NCBI RefSeq assembly: GCF_036010325.1
Contig: NZ_CP108549.1
Coordinates: 4,278,001-4,342,000, forward strand
Origin: Streptomyces sp. NBC_01210
GTDB lineage: Bacteria > Actinomycetota > Actinomycetes > Streptomycetales > Streptomycetaceae
DNA length: 64,000 nucleotides
Direction: 5' to 3'
The notes under the pieces are model-generated. The model worked only from the letters and a program-made list of their open reading frames with translations. It was not told where the DNA came from and made no database searches. Shown piece after piece: positions 42,256-51,512 of the stretch (the first letter of the stretch is position 1; the number at the start of each line of letters is the position of its first letter). Both the position numbers and the translations under genes were made by a program.

Positions 42256-42587
42256 GACGCCCTCCCGGTTTACGGGGGTCGGGAGCCCGGTGTACCGGCC
42301 TTGAGGTGGTGGGACGGCTCAGAGCGGGAACTGCTCCGGATGAGCGGGACGACACAGAGATAACCCACATGAAGATCCACATCACGAAAGAGATGCGTCT
42401 TCATTGTCCGCTTGCACAAGAGCGCTCTCCCTCCATCGTCGCGCGGTTTCGACGCTGAAGCCATCCAGGCCCGTGGACGCCCACCTGGTGCCGAGCAGTC
42501 GGGACCGCGCGTAAGGCCACCGCTCGGGCACTCAGGTCGCAAGAGCCGCCGCACTGACGGCCCACAGACGGCCCGAGATGGACAAAG
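42256..42587. other. Non-coding gap between the HdeD-like gene and gpmA terminator
   Basis: About 330 bp. It holds the upstream region of the stress operon and nothing coding that I can support. No repeat or tRNA seen. Confidence 0.4.
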
Positions 42588-42622
42588 GCCCCCCACCCGC
42601 GCCAAAAATGCGGGTGGGGGGC
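42588..42622 (-). terminator. Terminator hairpin after gpmA
   Basis: GCCCCCCACCCGC, 9-nt loop GCCAAAAAT, GCGGGTGGGGGGC: 13-bp perfect stem, 13 bp past the gpmA stop. Confidence 0.88.
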
Positions 42623-42635
42623 ATGATCGCCAGTC

Positions 42636-43397
42636 TTACTTCTTCTTGCCCTGGTTCTTGACCGCCTCGATCGCGGCCGCGGCGGCGTCCGGGTCGAGGT
42701 AGGTGCCGCCCGGCTTGAGCGGCTTGAAGTCGGCGTCGAGTTCGTAGGCGAGCGGGATGCCGGTCGGGATGTTGAGGCCCGTGATGTCGGCGTCGGAGAT
42801 GCCGTCCAGGTGCTTGACCAGGCCGCGCAGGCTGTTGCCGTGGGCGGCGACCAGGACCGTACGGCCGGTCAGCAGGTCCGGGACGATGCCGTCGTACCAG
42901 TACGGCAGCATGCGCTCGACGACGTCCTTGAGGCACTCGGTGCGCGGACGCATCTCGCTCGGGATCGTGGCGTAACGCGGGTCGTCGCTCTGCGAGAACT
43001 CCGAGCCGTCCTCGAGGGGCGGCGGCGGGGTGTCGTACGAGCGGCGCCAGAGCATGAACTGCTCCTCGCCGAACTCGGCCAGCGTCTGCGCCTTGTCCTT
43101 GCCCTGCAGCGCGCCGTAGTGACGCTCGTTCAGCCGCCAGGAGCGGTGGACCGGGATCCAGAGGCGGTCCGCGGACTCCAGCGCGAGCTGCGCGGTGCGG
43201 ATGGCGCGCTTCTGGAGGGAGGTGTGGAGTACGTCGGGGAGCAGGCCGGCGTCCTTGAGCAGCTCACCGCCGCGGACTGCCTCCTTCTCGCCCTTCTCCG
43301 TCAGATTGACGTCCACCCACCCGGTGAACAGGTTCTTCGCGTTCCATTCGCTCTCGCCGTGGCGGAGGAGGATCAGCTTGTACGGTGCGTCGGCCAT
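42636..43397 (-). CDS. gpmA: 2,3-bisphosphoglycerate-dependent phosphoglycerate mutase
   Basis: 253-residue glycolytic enzyme interconverting 3- and 2-phosphoglycerate via a phosphohistidine. Catalytic motif [20 protein letters not shown] with the His at about residue 12, plus [19 protein letters not shown] carrying the second His. All conserved. The ATG at 43397 has TAGGCT (43405-43410) exactly 7 nt upstream and no ribosome site, so the mRNA is probably leaderless. It is followed by a strong terminator. Confidence 0.96.
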   Translation of the reverse strand: MADAPYKLILLRHGESEWNAKNLFTGWVDVNLTEKGEKEAVRGGELLKDAGLLPDVLHTSLQKRAIRTAQLALESADRLWIPVHRSWRLNERHYGALQGKDKAQTLAEFGEEQFMLWRRSYDTPPPPLEDGSEFSQSDDPRYATIPSEMRPRTECLKDVVERMLPYWYDGIVPDLLTGRTVLVAAHGNSLRGLVKHLDGISDADITGLNIPTGIPLAYELDADFKPLKPGGTYLDPDAAAAAIEAVKNQGKKK

Positions 43398-43538
43398 GTG
43401 TCCGAGCCTAATAGACGCGAAAGAGCCGGACGACACCGGCGACAGTTGACGGTCGGCGTCAATTGACTGGCGGCGCCGAGTGGCGCACTTGTAACGTGCG
43501 GATGCCTGCCAAGCCACTTACACCCAGGGGGAATCCGC

Positions 43539-44834
43539 ATGTCCGTCGCCGGTCTGAGACGTGCCGCGAGAGAGAGCGTCTCGGGGCTGCCCCGTGAGTT
43601 CTGGTGGCTGTGGACAAGCACTCTGGTCAACCGGCTCGGCGCCTTCGTCGCGACGTTCATGACGCTGTACCTGACCCTGGAACGGGGCTATTCACCCTCG
43701 TACGCGGGACTTGTCGCCTCCCTGCACGGGCTCGGCGGTGTTGTCTCCTCGCTCGGCGCGGGTGTGATGGCCGACCGGCTCGGCCGGCGGCCCACGCTGC
43801 TGATCGCACAGGGCTCGACTGCCGCGTCCGTGGCGCTGCTCGGCTTTGTGCAGCACCCGGTCGCCATCGCGGCCGTCTCCTTCCTGGTCGGTATGGCGTC
43901 CAACGCTTCCCGGCCCGCCGTGCAGGCGATGATGGCCGACATCGTCCGGCCCGAGGACCGGGTGCGGGCCTTCTCGCTGAACTACTGGGCGATCAACCTC
44001 GGATTCGCCGTCTCCTCCGCGGGCGCGGGTTTCATCGCCGAGTACAGCTATCTCGCCGGCTTCCTCGGCGAGGCCGCGATGACGCTGATCTGCGCGGTCG
44101 TCGTCTTCGTCAAGCTGCCGGAGTCGCGGCCGGAACGGACGAAGGCCACCGCGGACAAGCCCGCCGAGCCTGAGGTCAGCTTGGGCACCGTGCTGCGCGA
44201 CGGGCGGTTCATGAGCGTCGTCGGGCTGTCGTTCCTGATCGCGCTGATCTTTATGCAGGGAAATGTGGGACTGCCGCTGGCGATGGGCGCGGACGGCTTC
44301 AGCAGCTCCGACTTCGGCATGGCGATCGCGGTGAACGGGGTACTGATCGTGGCCCTGCAGATCCCGGTGACCCGCTTCATCGAGCACCGCGATCCGCGCC
44401 GGCTGCTGATCATTTCCTCGCTGCTCGCGGGGTACGGCTTCGGGCTCACCGCTTTCGCCGGGTCGATCGCCGTGTACGCGCTGACCGTCTGCGTCTGGAC
44501 GCTGGCCGAGATCGTCAACGCGCCGACCCAGACCGGACTTGTGGTGCGGCTCTCGCCGCTGCACGGTCGCGGTCGCTACCAGGGCATGTACACGCTGTCC
44601 TGGTCGGTCGCGGCGCTCATCGCCCCGCTGATGGCCGGTTTCGTCATCGACCGGTACGGGGCGGAGTGGCTGTGGGGGATGTGCGCGGCGCTGGGGACCG
44701 TGGCGGGGCTCGGGTACTGGCTGCTGATGCGGAAGCTGCCCCAGGAGAAAGCGGAGAGCGCGGAGAGCGGGGAGGATGCCGCCGGTCCCGTGCCCGCCGC
44801 CGGAGTGGTCAGCCCGCCTGCGTCCGTCGCGTAG
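43539..44834 (+). CDS. MFS transporter
   Basis: 431 residues with twelve predicted helices. MFS motif A is GVMADRLGRRPTLLIAQ in the loop 2-3 (G-x-x-x-D-R-x-G-R-R). Other helices include YAGLVASLHGLGGVVSSLGAG and VYALTVCVWTLAEIVNAPT. It probably exports a small molecule with proton coupling; substrate unknown. The C-terminal tail is low complexity (EKAESAESGEDAAGPVPAAG). ATG at 43539 follows AGGGGGAAT. It is divergent from gpmA. Confidence 0.9.
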   Translation: MSVAGLRRAARESVSGLPREFWWLWTSTLVNRLGAFVATFMTLYLTLERGYSPSYAGLVASLHGLGGVVSSLGAGVMADRLGRRPTLLIAQGSTAASVALLGFVQHPVAIAAVSFLVGMASNASRPAVQAMMADIVRPEDRVRAFSLNYWAINLGFAVSSAGAGFIAEYSYLAGFLGEAAMTLICAVVVFVKLPESRPERTKATADKPAEPEVSLGTVLRDGRFMSVVGLSFLIALIFMQGNVGLPLAMGADGFSSSDFGMAIAVNGVLIVALQIPVTRFIEHRDPRRLLIISSLLAGYGFGLTAFAGSIAVYALTVCVWTLAEIVNAPTQTGLVVRLSPLHGRGRYQGMYTLSWSVAALIAPLMAGFVIDRYGAEWLWGMCAALGTVAGLGYWLLMRKLPQEKAESAESGEDAAGPVPAAGVVSPPASVA

Positions 44835-44850
44835 GAGCCGCCCGCCGGCC

Positions 44851-44920
44851 GGTCAGGTGCGGGCCGGTCAGGTGCGGGCCGGTCAGGTGCGGGCCGGTCA
44901 GGTGCGGGCCGGTCAGGTGC
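44851..44920. repeat. 15-bp tandem repeat GGTCAGGTGCGGGCC, 4.7 units
   Basis: Four perfect 15-bp units plus a partial fifth. The TCA in the last unit is the stop codon (TGA, minus strand) of the Tat-exported protein, so all units repeat that stop in frame. It sits between convergent gene ends. Confidence 0.96.
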
Positions 44921-46598
44921 GCAGCGCCCGCTGGGCCTCGTACAGATTGCCCGGACGCACCCCGCCCGGCTGTCCGTACGCCTCGATGCGCGAGCCCAGC
45001 GGGCCGCTGAAGTCCGGCACATCGATCTGGTCGAACTCGCGGACCGCGCTGATGGCGACGGTCGCGCTGTACGGGGCGATCTGGTCGATCTTGATCAGCC
45101 CCGCGCGCTCATTGGTGACGGAGACATTCCAGTGGGTGAACCGGGCGCCGTACAGCGGTCCGGCGGACGCGTCGCCGCCGTGGCGGCCGTTGTTGTTCAC
45201 CGTGATCTCGGTGCGGACGTTGGCGAACGGCATACCGCGGTGTGTGTCGAAGGTGCCCATTTCCATGTTCCCGCGCGACCAGACGTTGTAGCTGGACAGG
45301 CCCTCCACATTGATGCCGTGGAGCTGGGTGTTGGCGGGGGCCGGGACGGTGCGCCGGGCGATGGTGAAGTCCTCGATGAGGTTGTCGTGCGAGCCCTCGC
45401 GGCAGAAGTACGGATGGTGGGAGCCGCGGCCCTCGACGCGGGTGCGGCGCAGGGTGCAGGCGGAGGCGGCGACCAGGCCGAAGCCGTTGTCGACATGCCG
45501 GACGGTGATGTCGTCGGCCCAGCAGTCGTACGCGCACTGGAAAGTGACGCCGTTGTAGCCCTTGTCGAGGAGGTGCTGGGACTGCGGGGTCTCCATGGCT
45601 TCGAGGGTCAGGCCTTCGACGCCGGAGCCGGTGAGCGGGGTGACGAGGGTGGTGATCCGCGGGTCCCATTCGGGGCGTACGTCGAGGGGCAGCGGCCGTT
45701 CGAAGGTGACCTTGTTCCGCTTGACGGCCGTGATGCGTACGGGCCATTCGTAGGGGACGTCACTGGTCAGCTTGGTCTTGTCGTCCCAGACGTACGCCTC
45801 GGGGCCCGCGCCGCCGCCGGCCATGTGCTCAAGGAGCGTGTGGCCGGCGTCGTCGGCGAGGCGGAGCAGGACGAGCTGTCCGCGACGGAGGCGGGAGGCG
45901 TCGGGGACGGTGACGCACCAGTCGCCGCGCCTGGCGGGCCGGACGGTGGCGAGGGTGCGCCACTCGTCGCGCTTGTTGCCGGTCCAGCCCTCGAAGGGCC
46001 ACGTCTTGGCCTTGATGGCGGTGGTGAGACGGTCCCAACGGTCCTTCGGGCAAAGCCAGATGAGGCCGCCGGCCCAGGACCACGACGACTTGTCGCCGCC
46101 GTAGCGGCTGCCGTACACGCCGATGAGCTCGGTGAGGTTCTTGGTGGCGTAGAGCTTGGTGCGGGTGCTGCCGGTGCCTTTGAGTACGACGTTGCTGTGG
46201 CCGATACGGATCAGGTCGTCGATGCGGTAGGTGCCGGCGGGGATGAGGACCGTGCCGCCGCCGCGTTCGCCTACAGCGGCGACGGCACGGTTGATTGCGG
46301 GGGCGGCGTCGGCGGAGCCGTCCCGTTTGGCGCCGTAGGCAAGGACGTTGGCGACGACGGGTTGGCGGGGGAAGCGGTGGGCTCCGCCTCGTTGACCTGC
46401 GCGGCCTACGTAGGGGATCTGCGGGTGGCTGTAGCGGTTTCGGCGGAACTCGTCCCAGAGCGGGGAGGAAGTGGGGGGCGCGGTGGCGGCCGCGGCGGTG
46501 CAGGTGCCGGGGATGCCGCTCGCGGCGCAGGCGGCCGCGACGGCTGTGGCACTGCCGAGCAGACTCCGTCTGCTGATGGCGCGTCGACCGGTCTCCAT
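44913..46598 (-). CDS. Tat-exported right-handed beta-helix protein (pectate-lyase-like)
   Basis: 561 residues. The N-terminus METGRRAISRRSLLGSATAVAAACAASG is a twin-arginine signal (SRRSLLG), so it is exported folded. The following NVLAYGAKRDGSADAAPAINRAVAAVGERGGGTVLIPAGTYRI is the Pectate_lyase_3 start, and repeated coils follow (VEGLTLEAM, NGVTFQCAYDCWADDITVRHVDNGFGLVAAS, SHDNLIEDFTIARRT, LHGINVEGLSSYNVWS). It is likely a polysaccharide lyase or hydrolase acting on an external glycan, but no catalytic set can be assigned from sequence. The start at 46598 follows GGGGTGGG. The stop lies in a 15-bp repeat. Confidence 0.85.
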   Translation of the reverse strand: METGRRAISRRSLLGSATAVAAACAASGIPGTCTAAAATAPPTSSPLWDEFRRNRYSHPQIPYVGRAGQRGGAHRFPRQPVVANVLAYGAKRDGSADAAPAINRAVAAVGERGGGTVLIPAGTYRIDDLIRIGHSNVVLKGTGSTRTKLYATKNLTELIGVYGSRYGGDKSSWSWAGGLIWLCPKDRWDRLTTAIKAKTWPFEGWTGNKRDEWRTLATVRPARRGDWCVTVPDASRLRRGQLVLLRLADDAGHTLLEHMAGGGAGPEAYVWDDKTKLTSDVPYEWPVRITAVKRNKVTFERPLPLDVRPEWDPRITTLVTPLTGSGVEGLTLEAMETPQSQHLLDKGYNGVTFQCAYDCWADDITVRHVDNGFGLVAASACTLRRTRVEGRGSHHPYFCREGSHDNLIEDFTIARRTVPAPANTQLHGINVEGLSSYNVWSRGNMEMGTFDTHRGMPFANVRTEITVNNNGRHGGDASAGPLYGARFTHWNVSVTNERAGLIKIDQIAPYSATVAISAVREFDQIDVPDFSGPLGSRIEAYGQPGGVRPGNLYEAQRALRT

Positions 46599-47229
46599 GA
46601 GCCCACCCCTTCCATGGATGTGAACGACGTTCATATGAGCGTCGGCGGCGAGCATGCCATGAGCCTGCGGCGCGCGGGAAGGGTCGTGCGGGTTCTTGTG
46701 GCCCGGGCCCGGGGTCGTTCGGTCTTGTCGGGTGCGGGCTGCCTCCGGCGGGGTGCGGGTTCTTGTCCGGTGCGGGCTCCGGTGCCCCTCCGGGCTCGAC
46801 TCCTCGGGGTCGGCGGCGTACAGGCTCTTGGTGCGTGACCCCGGTTTTGCCGCCAATCCCCTGCGGGGACGACCCTGCACGGCCCCTCCCCACCCGAACG
46901 ACACGAGTGCGGCCCGCCGCGGGGGTCAGCGGTCCGCCGGAGAAAACCACCCACGAAGAGCAACCACCAACGCCCCCGGCCCACCTCAACCACAAGACCG
47001 GGCAACTGACGGGGACGACACTGCACGGCACCTCCCCACCCGAACGGCACAAGTGCGGCCCGCCGGGGTTGCCCAGCAGCCCGGGGCCCGTCGTTCACGG
47101 CGCGAAGCTGCCGCTCCGGGGGTGTGGGGGCGTCAGCCCCCACGTACCCCCTTCCCCCGGCAGGGGGCCTGGGGGCGGAGCCACCAGATTCGGGGAGGGG
47201 CGGGTCAGGGGAAACACCCCCGCGCACTC
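46599..47229. repeat. Intergenic region with a 55-bp direct repeat
   Basis: 631 bp without a supported gene. GGGGACGACCCTGCACGGCC and its downstream context recur 146 bp later: about 46865-46919 and 47011-47065 are direct repeats with few differences (CCCTCCCCACCCGAACGACA versus CCTCCCCACCCGAACGGCA). Further along is GGGTGTGGGGGCGTCAGCCCCCAC, hairpin-forming and similar to other Streptomyces intergenic repeats. Confidence 0.8.
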
Positions 47230-47718
47230 CTACTTGGTCAGGTTTGTGAACGCCTCAAGATTCCTCGTCGACTCTCCCCGCGACACCCTCCACGCATACT
47301 CCTTGCGGATCGCGCTCGCGAACCCCAGCTCCAGCAGCGTGTTGAAAGAGCCGTCCGCCGCCTCCAGGACCGTGCCCAGGAGGCGGTCCAGTTCCTCCGG
47401 GGTGACCACGGAGTGCGGGAGCCTGCCCACCAGGTAGATGTCGCCGAGGCGGTCGATCGCGTAACTCACCCCGTACAGGCGCAGGTTGCGCTCCAGCAGC
47501 CAGCGGTGGACCGCCGCGTCGTTCTCGTCCGGGTGCCGGATCACGAACGCGTTGATCGACAGCGAGTGCTTGCCGACGATCAGCGAGCACGTCGTCGACA
47601 GCTTGCGCGTGCCAGGGAGCTTCACCACGTACGAGCCGGGCTCCGGGCTCTCCCACTCGAGTTCCGCGTCCTTGAGCGTCTGCTCGATGACCTGCGCAGC
47701 CTGCCGTACGTCAGCCAT
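47230..47718 (-). CDS. YbjN-domain (type III secretion chaperone-like) protein
   Basis: 162-residue protein of the YbjN family, an alpha/beta fold related to type III secretion chaperones, of unknown role in bacteria lacking those systems. Landmarks: [88 protein letters not shown]. The ATG at 47718 has TACGCT 6 nt upstream (47725-47730). It overlaps the 3' end of mshA by 8 bp on the same strand, and that arrangement is usual in streptomycetes as I recall. It may act in the mycothiol pathway, but this is only positional. Confidence 0.85.
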   Translation of the reverse strand: MADVRQAAQVIEQTLKDAELEWESPEPGSYVVKLPGTRKLSTTCSLIVGKHSLSINAFVIRHPDENDAAVHRWLLERNLRLYGVSYAIDRLGDIYLVGRLPHSVVTPEELDRLLGTVLEAADGSFNTLLELGFASAIRKEYAWRVSRGESTRNLEAFTNLTK

Positions 47719-49051
47719 GGTGCGAGCGTACCCGGCGGCGGTGTTCGTACATCGCCGCCGTGTAGACGTCCGCCGTCGCCGACGCCGCCGTGTCCCAGCC
47801 GAAGGACTTCGCGTGGCAGGCCGCCGCCGCGCCCATCCGGTCGGAGAGGGCCGGGTTGTCCAGCAGGCGGTGCAACACGGCCGCATAGTCCTGCGGGTCG
47901 TGGCCCGGGACCAGGAAGCCCGTCAGCTCGTCGCGGACCGCCACCGGGAGGCCGCCGACCTCCGCCGCCACCACGGGCGTGCCGGCCGCCTGGGCCTCGA
48001 TCGCGACCAGGCCGAAGGATTCGCTGTACGAGGGCATGACCAGTGTGGACGCGGCCCGGAACCAGTCTGCGAGGCGGTCCTGGCCGACCGGCGGCTGGAA
48101 GTGGACGATGTCCGCGATGCCGAGGCGGGCGGCCAGTTTCTGCAGGCCCTCCGGCTTGGCGAGGCCGCTGCCGCTCGGGCCGCCGACTATCGGTACGAAG
48201 AGCCGGGAGCGCAGGGACGGGTCGCGGTCGAGGAGCAGCGCCACCGCACGGAGCAGTATGTCGGGGGCCTTCAGCGGCTGGATGCGGCCCGCGAAGAGCG
48301 GGACGAACGCGTCCTGCGGCAGCCCGAGGCGGGCCCTGGCGGCGGCGCGGCCGTCCGCGGGCCGGAACCGTTCCAGGTTCACGCCCGGATGGACGACGGC
48401 GACCTTCGCCGGATCGGCGTCATAGAAGCGGACGAGTTCGTCGGCCTCCTCCGCGGTGTTGGCGATCAGCCGGTCCGCGGCGCGCACGATCTGGGTCTCG
48501 CCGATGACACGGGACGGCGGCTCGGGGGTGTCGCCCTCGGCGAGCGCGGCGTTCTTGACCTTGGCCATGGTGTGCATGGCGTGGACGAGCGGGACGCCCC
48601 ACCGTTCGGCGGAGAGCCAGCCGACGTGGCCGGAGAGCCAGTAGTGGGAGTGGACGAGGTCGTAGTGGCCGGGGCGGTGACCGGCCCAGGCCTGCATCAC
48701 GCCGTGTGTGAAGGCACACAGCTGGGCCGGGAGTTCTTCCTTGGCGAGGCCCTCGTAGGGCCCGGCGTCGATATGCCGTACGAGCACGCCGGGAGCCAGC
48801 TCCACGACCGGCGGCAGCCCGCCCGCGGTCGCCCGCGTGAAGATCTCGACCTCGATGTTGATGGCGGCGAGCCGCTTGGCGAGTTCGACGATGTAGACGT
48901 TCATGCCGCCCGCGTCGCCCGTCCCCGGCTGGTGCAGCGGGGAGGTGTGGACGCTGAGCATGGCGACCCGGCGCGGCTTGCGATGGCCGCCGGGGAACCG
49001 GATACGCGGTGCCACCAGGCTGCCGCCGAGGCGGGAGACGTACTGGCTCAC
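47711..49051 (-). CDS. mshA: D-inositol-3-phosphate glycosyltransferase MshA
   Basis: First enzyme of mycothiol synthesis: a GT-B retaining transferase that joins GlcNAc from UDP-GlcNAc to inositol-3-phosphate. The N-terminal [35 protein letters not shown] with its GGMNVY loop is diagnostic, along with [26 protein letters not shown], and the E-x7-E motif [13 protein letters not shown] at the C-terminal nucleotide site. GTG 49051 follows GAGGAGGAAC; the frame is open to 49108. 446 residues. The YbjN gene overlaps its end. Confidence 0.93.
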   Translation of the reverse strand: MSQYVSRLGGSLVAPRIRFPGGHRKPRRVAMLSVHTSPLHQPGTGDAGGMNVYIVELAKRLAAINIEVEIFTRATAGGLPPVVELAPGVLVRHIDAGPYEGLAKEELPAQLCAFTHGVMQAWAGHRPGHYDLVHSHYWLSGHVGWLSAERWGVPLVHAMHTMAKVKNAALAEGDTPEPPSRVIGETQIVRAADRLIANTAEEADELVRFYDADPAKVAVVHPGVNLERFRPADGRAAARARLGLPQDAFVPLFAGRIQPLKAPDILLRAVALLLDRDPSLRSRLFVPIVGGPSGSGLAKPEGLQKLAARLGIADIVHFQPPVGQDRLADWFRAASTLVMPSYSESFGLVAIEAQAAGTPVVAAEVGGLPVAVRDELTGFLVPGHDPQDYAAVLHRLLDNPALSDRMGAAAACHAKSFGWDTAASATADVYTAAMYEHRRRVRSHHG

Positions 49052-49211
49052 GTCGATGTTCCTCCTCGCTGCGGGCGCGGCAAGCTGCGGGGCGAAAGCA
49101 GCCTCCAAAGCCCCACAACAGCGGACTCCCGGCTTCCATTTCCAGCCCTCTTCCGCTTTGCCAAATCATTACCGAGCGGAGGCCGTGTCACGACCGCATA
49201 CCCTCGCTTTT

Positions 49212-49994
49212 ATGACTCGTCCCGTCGGCACCGCGACCCGCGGGACGACCAACCCCAACCGGCTGCGGCGCATGGACCGCTGGATCGCGGCGACGCACGG
49301 CCCCGCGCTGCGCCGCGACGACGCGCCCGTCGCCGTCGATCTCGGGTACGGCGCCGCCCCCTGGACCGCACTGGAGCTGATGCAGCGGCTGCGTACGGCC
49401 GAACCCCGGTGCGAGGTCGTCGGCATCGAGATCGACCCGGCGCGGGTCGCGGCAGCGAAGCCGTACGAGCGCGAGGGGCTCACCTTCCGGCACGGCGGCT
49501 TCGAGGTCCCGCTGGAGCGGCGGCCGGCGCTCATCCGGGCTGCGAATGTGCTGCGCCAGTACGACGAGGGCGAGGTCACCGCCGTCTGGGCGCGGCTCCG
49601 TGCGCGCCTCGCGCCCGGCGGACTGCTGGTCGAGGGCACCTGCGACGAGATCGGGCGACGGCACGTCTGGGTCGCGCTCGGCCCGGAAGGTCCGCGCACG
49701 CTCACCTTCGCGACCCGGCTCGGCTCCCTGCAGCGCCCGTCCGATCTGGCGGAACGGCTGCCGAAGGCGCTGATCCACCGCAATGTGCCGGGCGAGCCGG
49801 TGCACGCCTTCCTGCGGGATTTCGACCGGGCGTGGGCGGCGGCCGCTCCGTACGCCTCACTGGGCGCCCGGCAGCGCTGGATCAGAGCCGTACGGGACAT
49901 GGCGTCCGACTGGCCGCTGACGGACGGCCCGCGGCGGTGGCGGCAGGGGGAAGTCACGGTGAACTGGGCGGCGCTCGCCCCCAATTCCGTATGA
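49212..49994 (+). CDS. Class I SAM-dependent methyltransferase
   Basis: 260 residues. The SAM loop is VAVDLGYGAAPWTALELMQRL (motif I with G-x-G) and EVVGIEIDPARVAAAKPYE supplies the acidic residue binding the ribose. LARLRARLAPGGLLVEGTCDEIGRRH is post I/motif III. Substrate unknown; it has the dimensions of a small-molecule or protein methyltransferase. The ATG at 49212 has TACCCT (49199-49204) exactly 7 nt upstream, so it looks leaderless. It is divergent from mshA. Confidence 0.87.
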   Translation: MTRPVGTATRGTTNPNRLRRMDRWIAATHGPALRRDDAPVAVDLGYGAAPWTALELMQRLRTAEPRCEVVGIEIDPARVAAAKPYEREGLTFRHGGFEVPLERRPALIRAANVLRQYDEGEVTAVWARLRARLAPGGLLVEGTCDEIGRRHVWVALGPEGPRTLTFATRLGSLQRPSDLAERLPKALIHRNVPGEPVHAFLRDFDRAWAAAAPYASLGARQRWIRAVRDMASDWPLTDGPRRWRQGEVTVNWAALAPNSV

Positions 49995-50195
49995 ACAGGC
50001 GCCGCGCGAGGGAACGCAGAGGGCGCGTTGTTCGTCCCTGACGAGTGGGATTGATCCTCCAGTCGGCAGATCAACACCCGCTGACCCTGTCGATTTTGTG
50101 GACGTCGTGGCACCATCGCGACGTCGCCCGTAAGTTACTGACGGTAAATCACATTTACGTGTTCTGATGTGCGCCCGAAGTCCGAAGGGGGAGTC

Positions 50196-51278
50196 GTGAA
50201 CCGACGCCGCTGTGCCACTGCCGCGATCACTATGGTCTGCGCACTGACCGTGCTGGCGTCACCCGGCCAGGCCTTCGCGGCCCCCGAGCCACCGCCGACG
50301 AGAGGGCCGGGCGCCGCCAAGGACGCAGCCAAGGATGCCCCCAGGAAGTCGCTGGAGCAGGTGCGCCTGGAGATCGACGCCCTCTACCGCAAGGCCGCGT
50401 CAGCGACCGACGCGTACAACCTCGCCAAGGACCAGGCCGACAAGCAATCGGCCGAGATCGTCAAACTCGCGCAGGAGATCGTCAAGGGACAGGCCCGGAT
50501 CGACGATCTCAAGAACCGCGCGGGTGCCGCCGCCCGCGCCCAGTACCGCGACGGTGGACTGCCCCCCGAGGCACAGCTGGTGCTCACCGACGATCCGCAG
50601 CTGTTCCTTGACGGGGCCGGCCGGATCCAGCAGGGCCAGAAGGCCACCAAGGACCTCCTTGGCGAACTGACCAGGACGCAGGCCGACTTGGCGGCGTACA
50701 CCAAGGACGCGAGCGCCCAGTGGCAGAAGCTCGAGGCCAACCGCGTCAAGCAGGCCAAGGCCAAGAAGGAGATCACCGCCCAGCTCGCCGCGGCCAAGAA
50801 GATAGAGGACAAGCTGGAGAAGGAGGAGCGTCAGCGGCTCCTCCAGCTGGAGCAGAACGCCGAGTACAAGGCCCAGACGGCCTGGCTGAGCTCGGGCGTA
50901 CTGAAGGAGATCAGCCGCAGCGCGAGCCCGCAGGGCAAGAAGGCGATCCAGTTCGCGACGGCGCAGATCGGCAAACCGTATGTGTGGGGGGCGGAGGGCC
51001 CGGGGTCGTACGACTGCTCGGGGCTGACGTCACAGGCGTGGTCGGCGGCGGGGAAGGGCATCCCGCGCACCTCGCAGGAGCAGTGGCGGCTGCTGCGGCG
51101 GATCGAGATCAAGGACATGCGGCCGGGCGACCTGATCATCTACCACGCGGACGCGAGCCATGTGGGGATGTACATCGGCGACGGAGCGATCGTGCATGCG
51201 CCGCGACCCGGGCGGAATGTGACGATTACGGGCGCGGGTTCGATGGCGATCCTCGGAGTGGTACGTCCGGACATGTGA
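50196..51278 (+). CDS. Secreted NlpC/P60 peptidoglycan endopeptidase with coiled coil
   Basis: 360 residues from GTG 50196 (ribosome site GGGGGAG). Signal MNRRRCATAAITMVCALTVLASPGQAFA. A long charged coiled-coil region follows (KDQADKQSAEIVKLAQEIVKGQARIDDLKN; KQAKAKKEITAQLAAAKKIEDKLEKEERQRLLQLEQN), then the C-terminal NlpC/P60 domain with catalytic Cys in PGSYDCSGLTSQAW, His in HADASHVGMYIGDG, and third polar residue in AIVHAPRPGRNVTI. This is the RipA/CwlO-like layout, expected to cut the stem peptide of peptidoglycan during growth or development. Confidence 0.92.
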   Translation: MNRRRCATAAITMVCALTVLASPGQAFAAPEPPPTRGPGAAKDAAKDAPRKSLEQVRLEIDALYRKAASATDAYNLAKDQADKQSAEIVKLAQEIVKGQARIDDLKNRAGAAARAQYRDGGLPPEAQLVLTDDPQLFLDGAGRIQQGQKATKDLLGELTRTQADLAAYTKDASAQWQKLEANRVKQAKAKKEITAQLAAAKKIEDKLEKEERQRLLQLEQNAEYKAQTAWLSSGVLKEISRSASPQGKKAIQFATAQIGKPYVWGAEGPGSYDCSGLTSQAWSAAGKGIPRTSQEQWRLLRRIEIKDMRPGDLIIYHADASHVGMYIGDGAIVHAPRPGRNVTITGAGSMAILGVVRPDM

Positions 51279-51512
51279 CGCGCATAAGCGACCCGTACGA
51301 GTGACGCGTAAAGGAACAAGTCCGCGGAGTGACAATCGCGTGATGTTCGTCATGACGCCTTGAGCAAGTACCTCCCCATGCGCGGCATATGACAGTGGCT
51401 CTTCGCACTTCACCATTCCGCTCCGACACCCGGTACCGCTATGGTCCCGGTCTGGTGAAGCGTCGATCGTCGCATCACCGCGCCCTCGGGGGGAGGGAAG
51501 GAACCAGGAACG

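Noticed and set aside
49995..50195. Riboswitch (c-di-AMP/ydaO type) before the NlpC/P60 gene
   Set aside because: The gap is about 200 bp and I saw no conserved ydaO sequence blocks; inverted CGACGTC copies are not sufficient.
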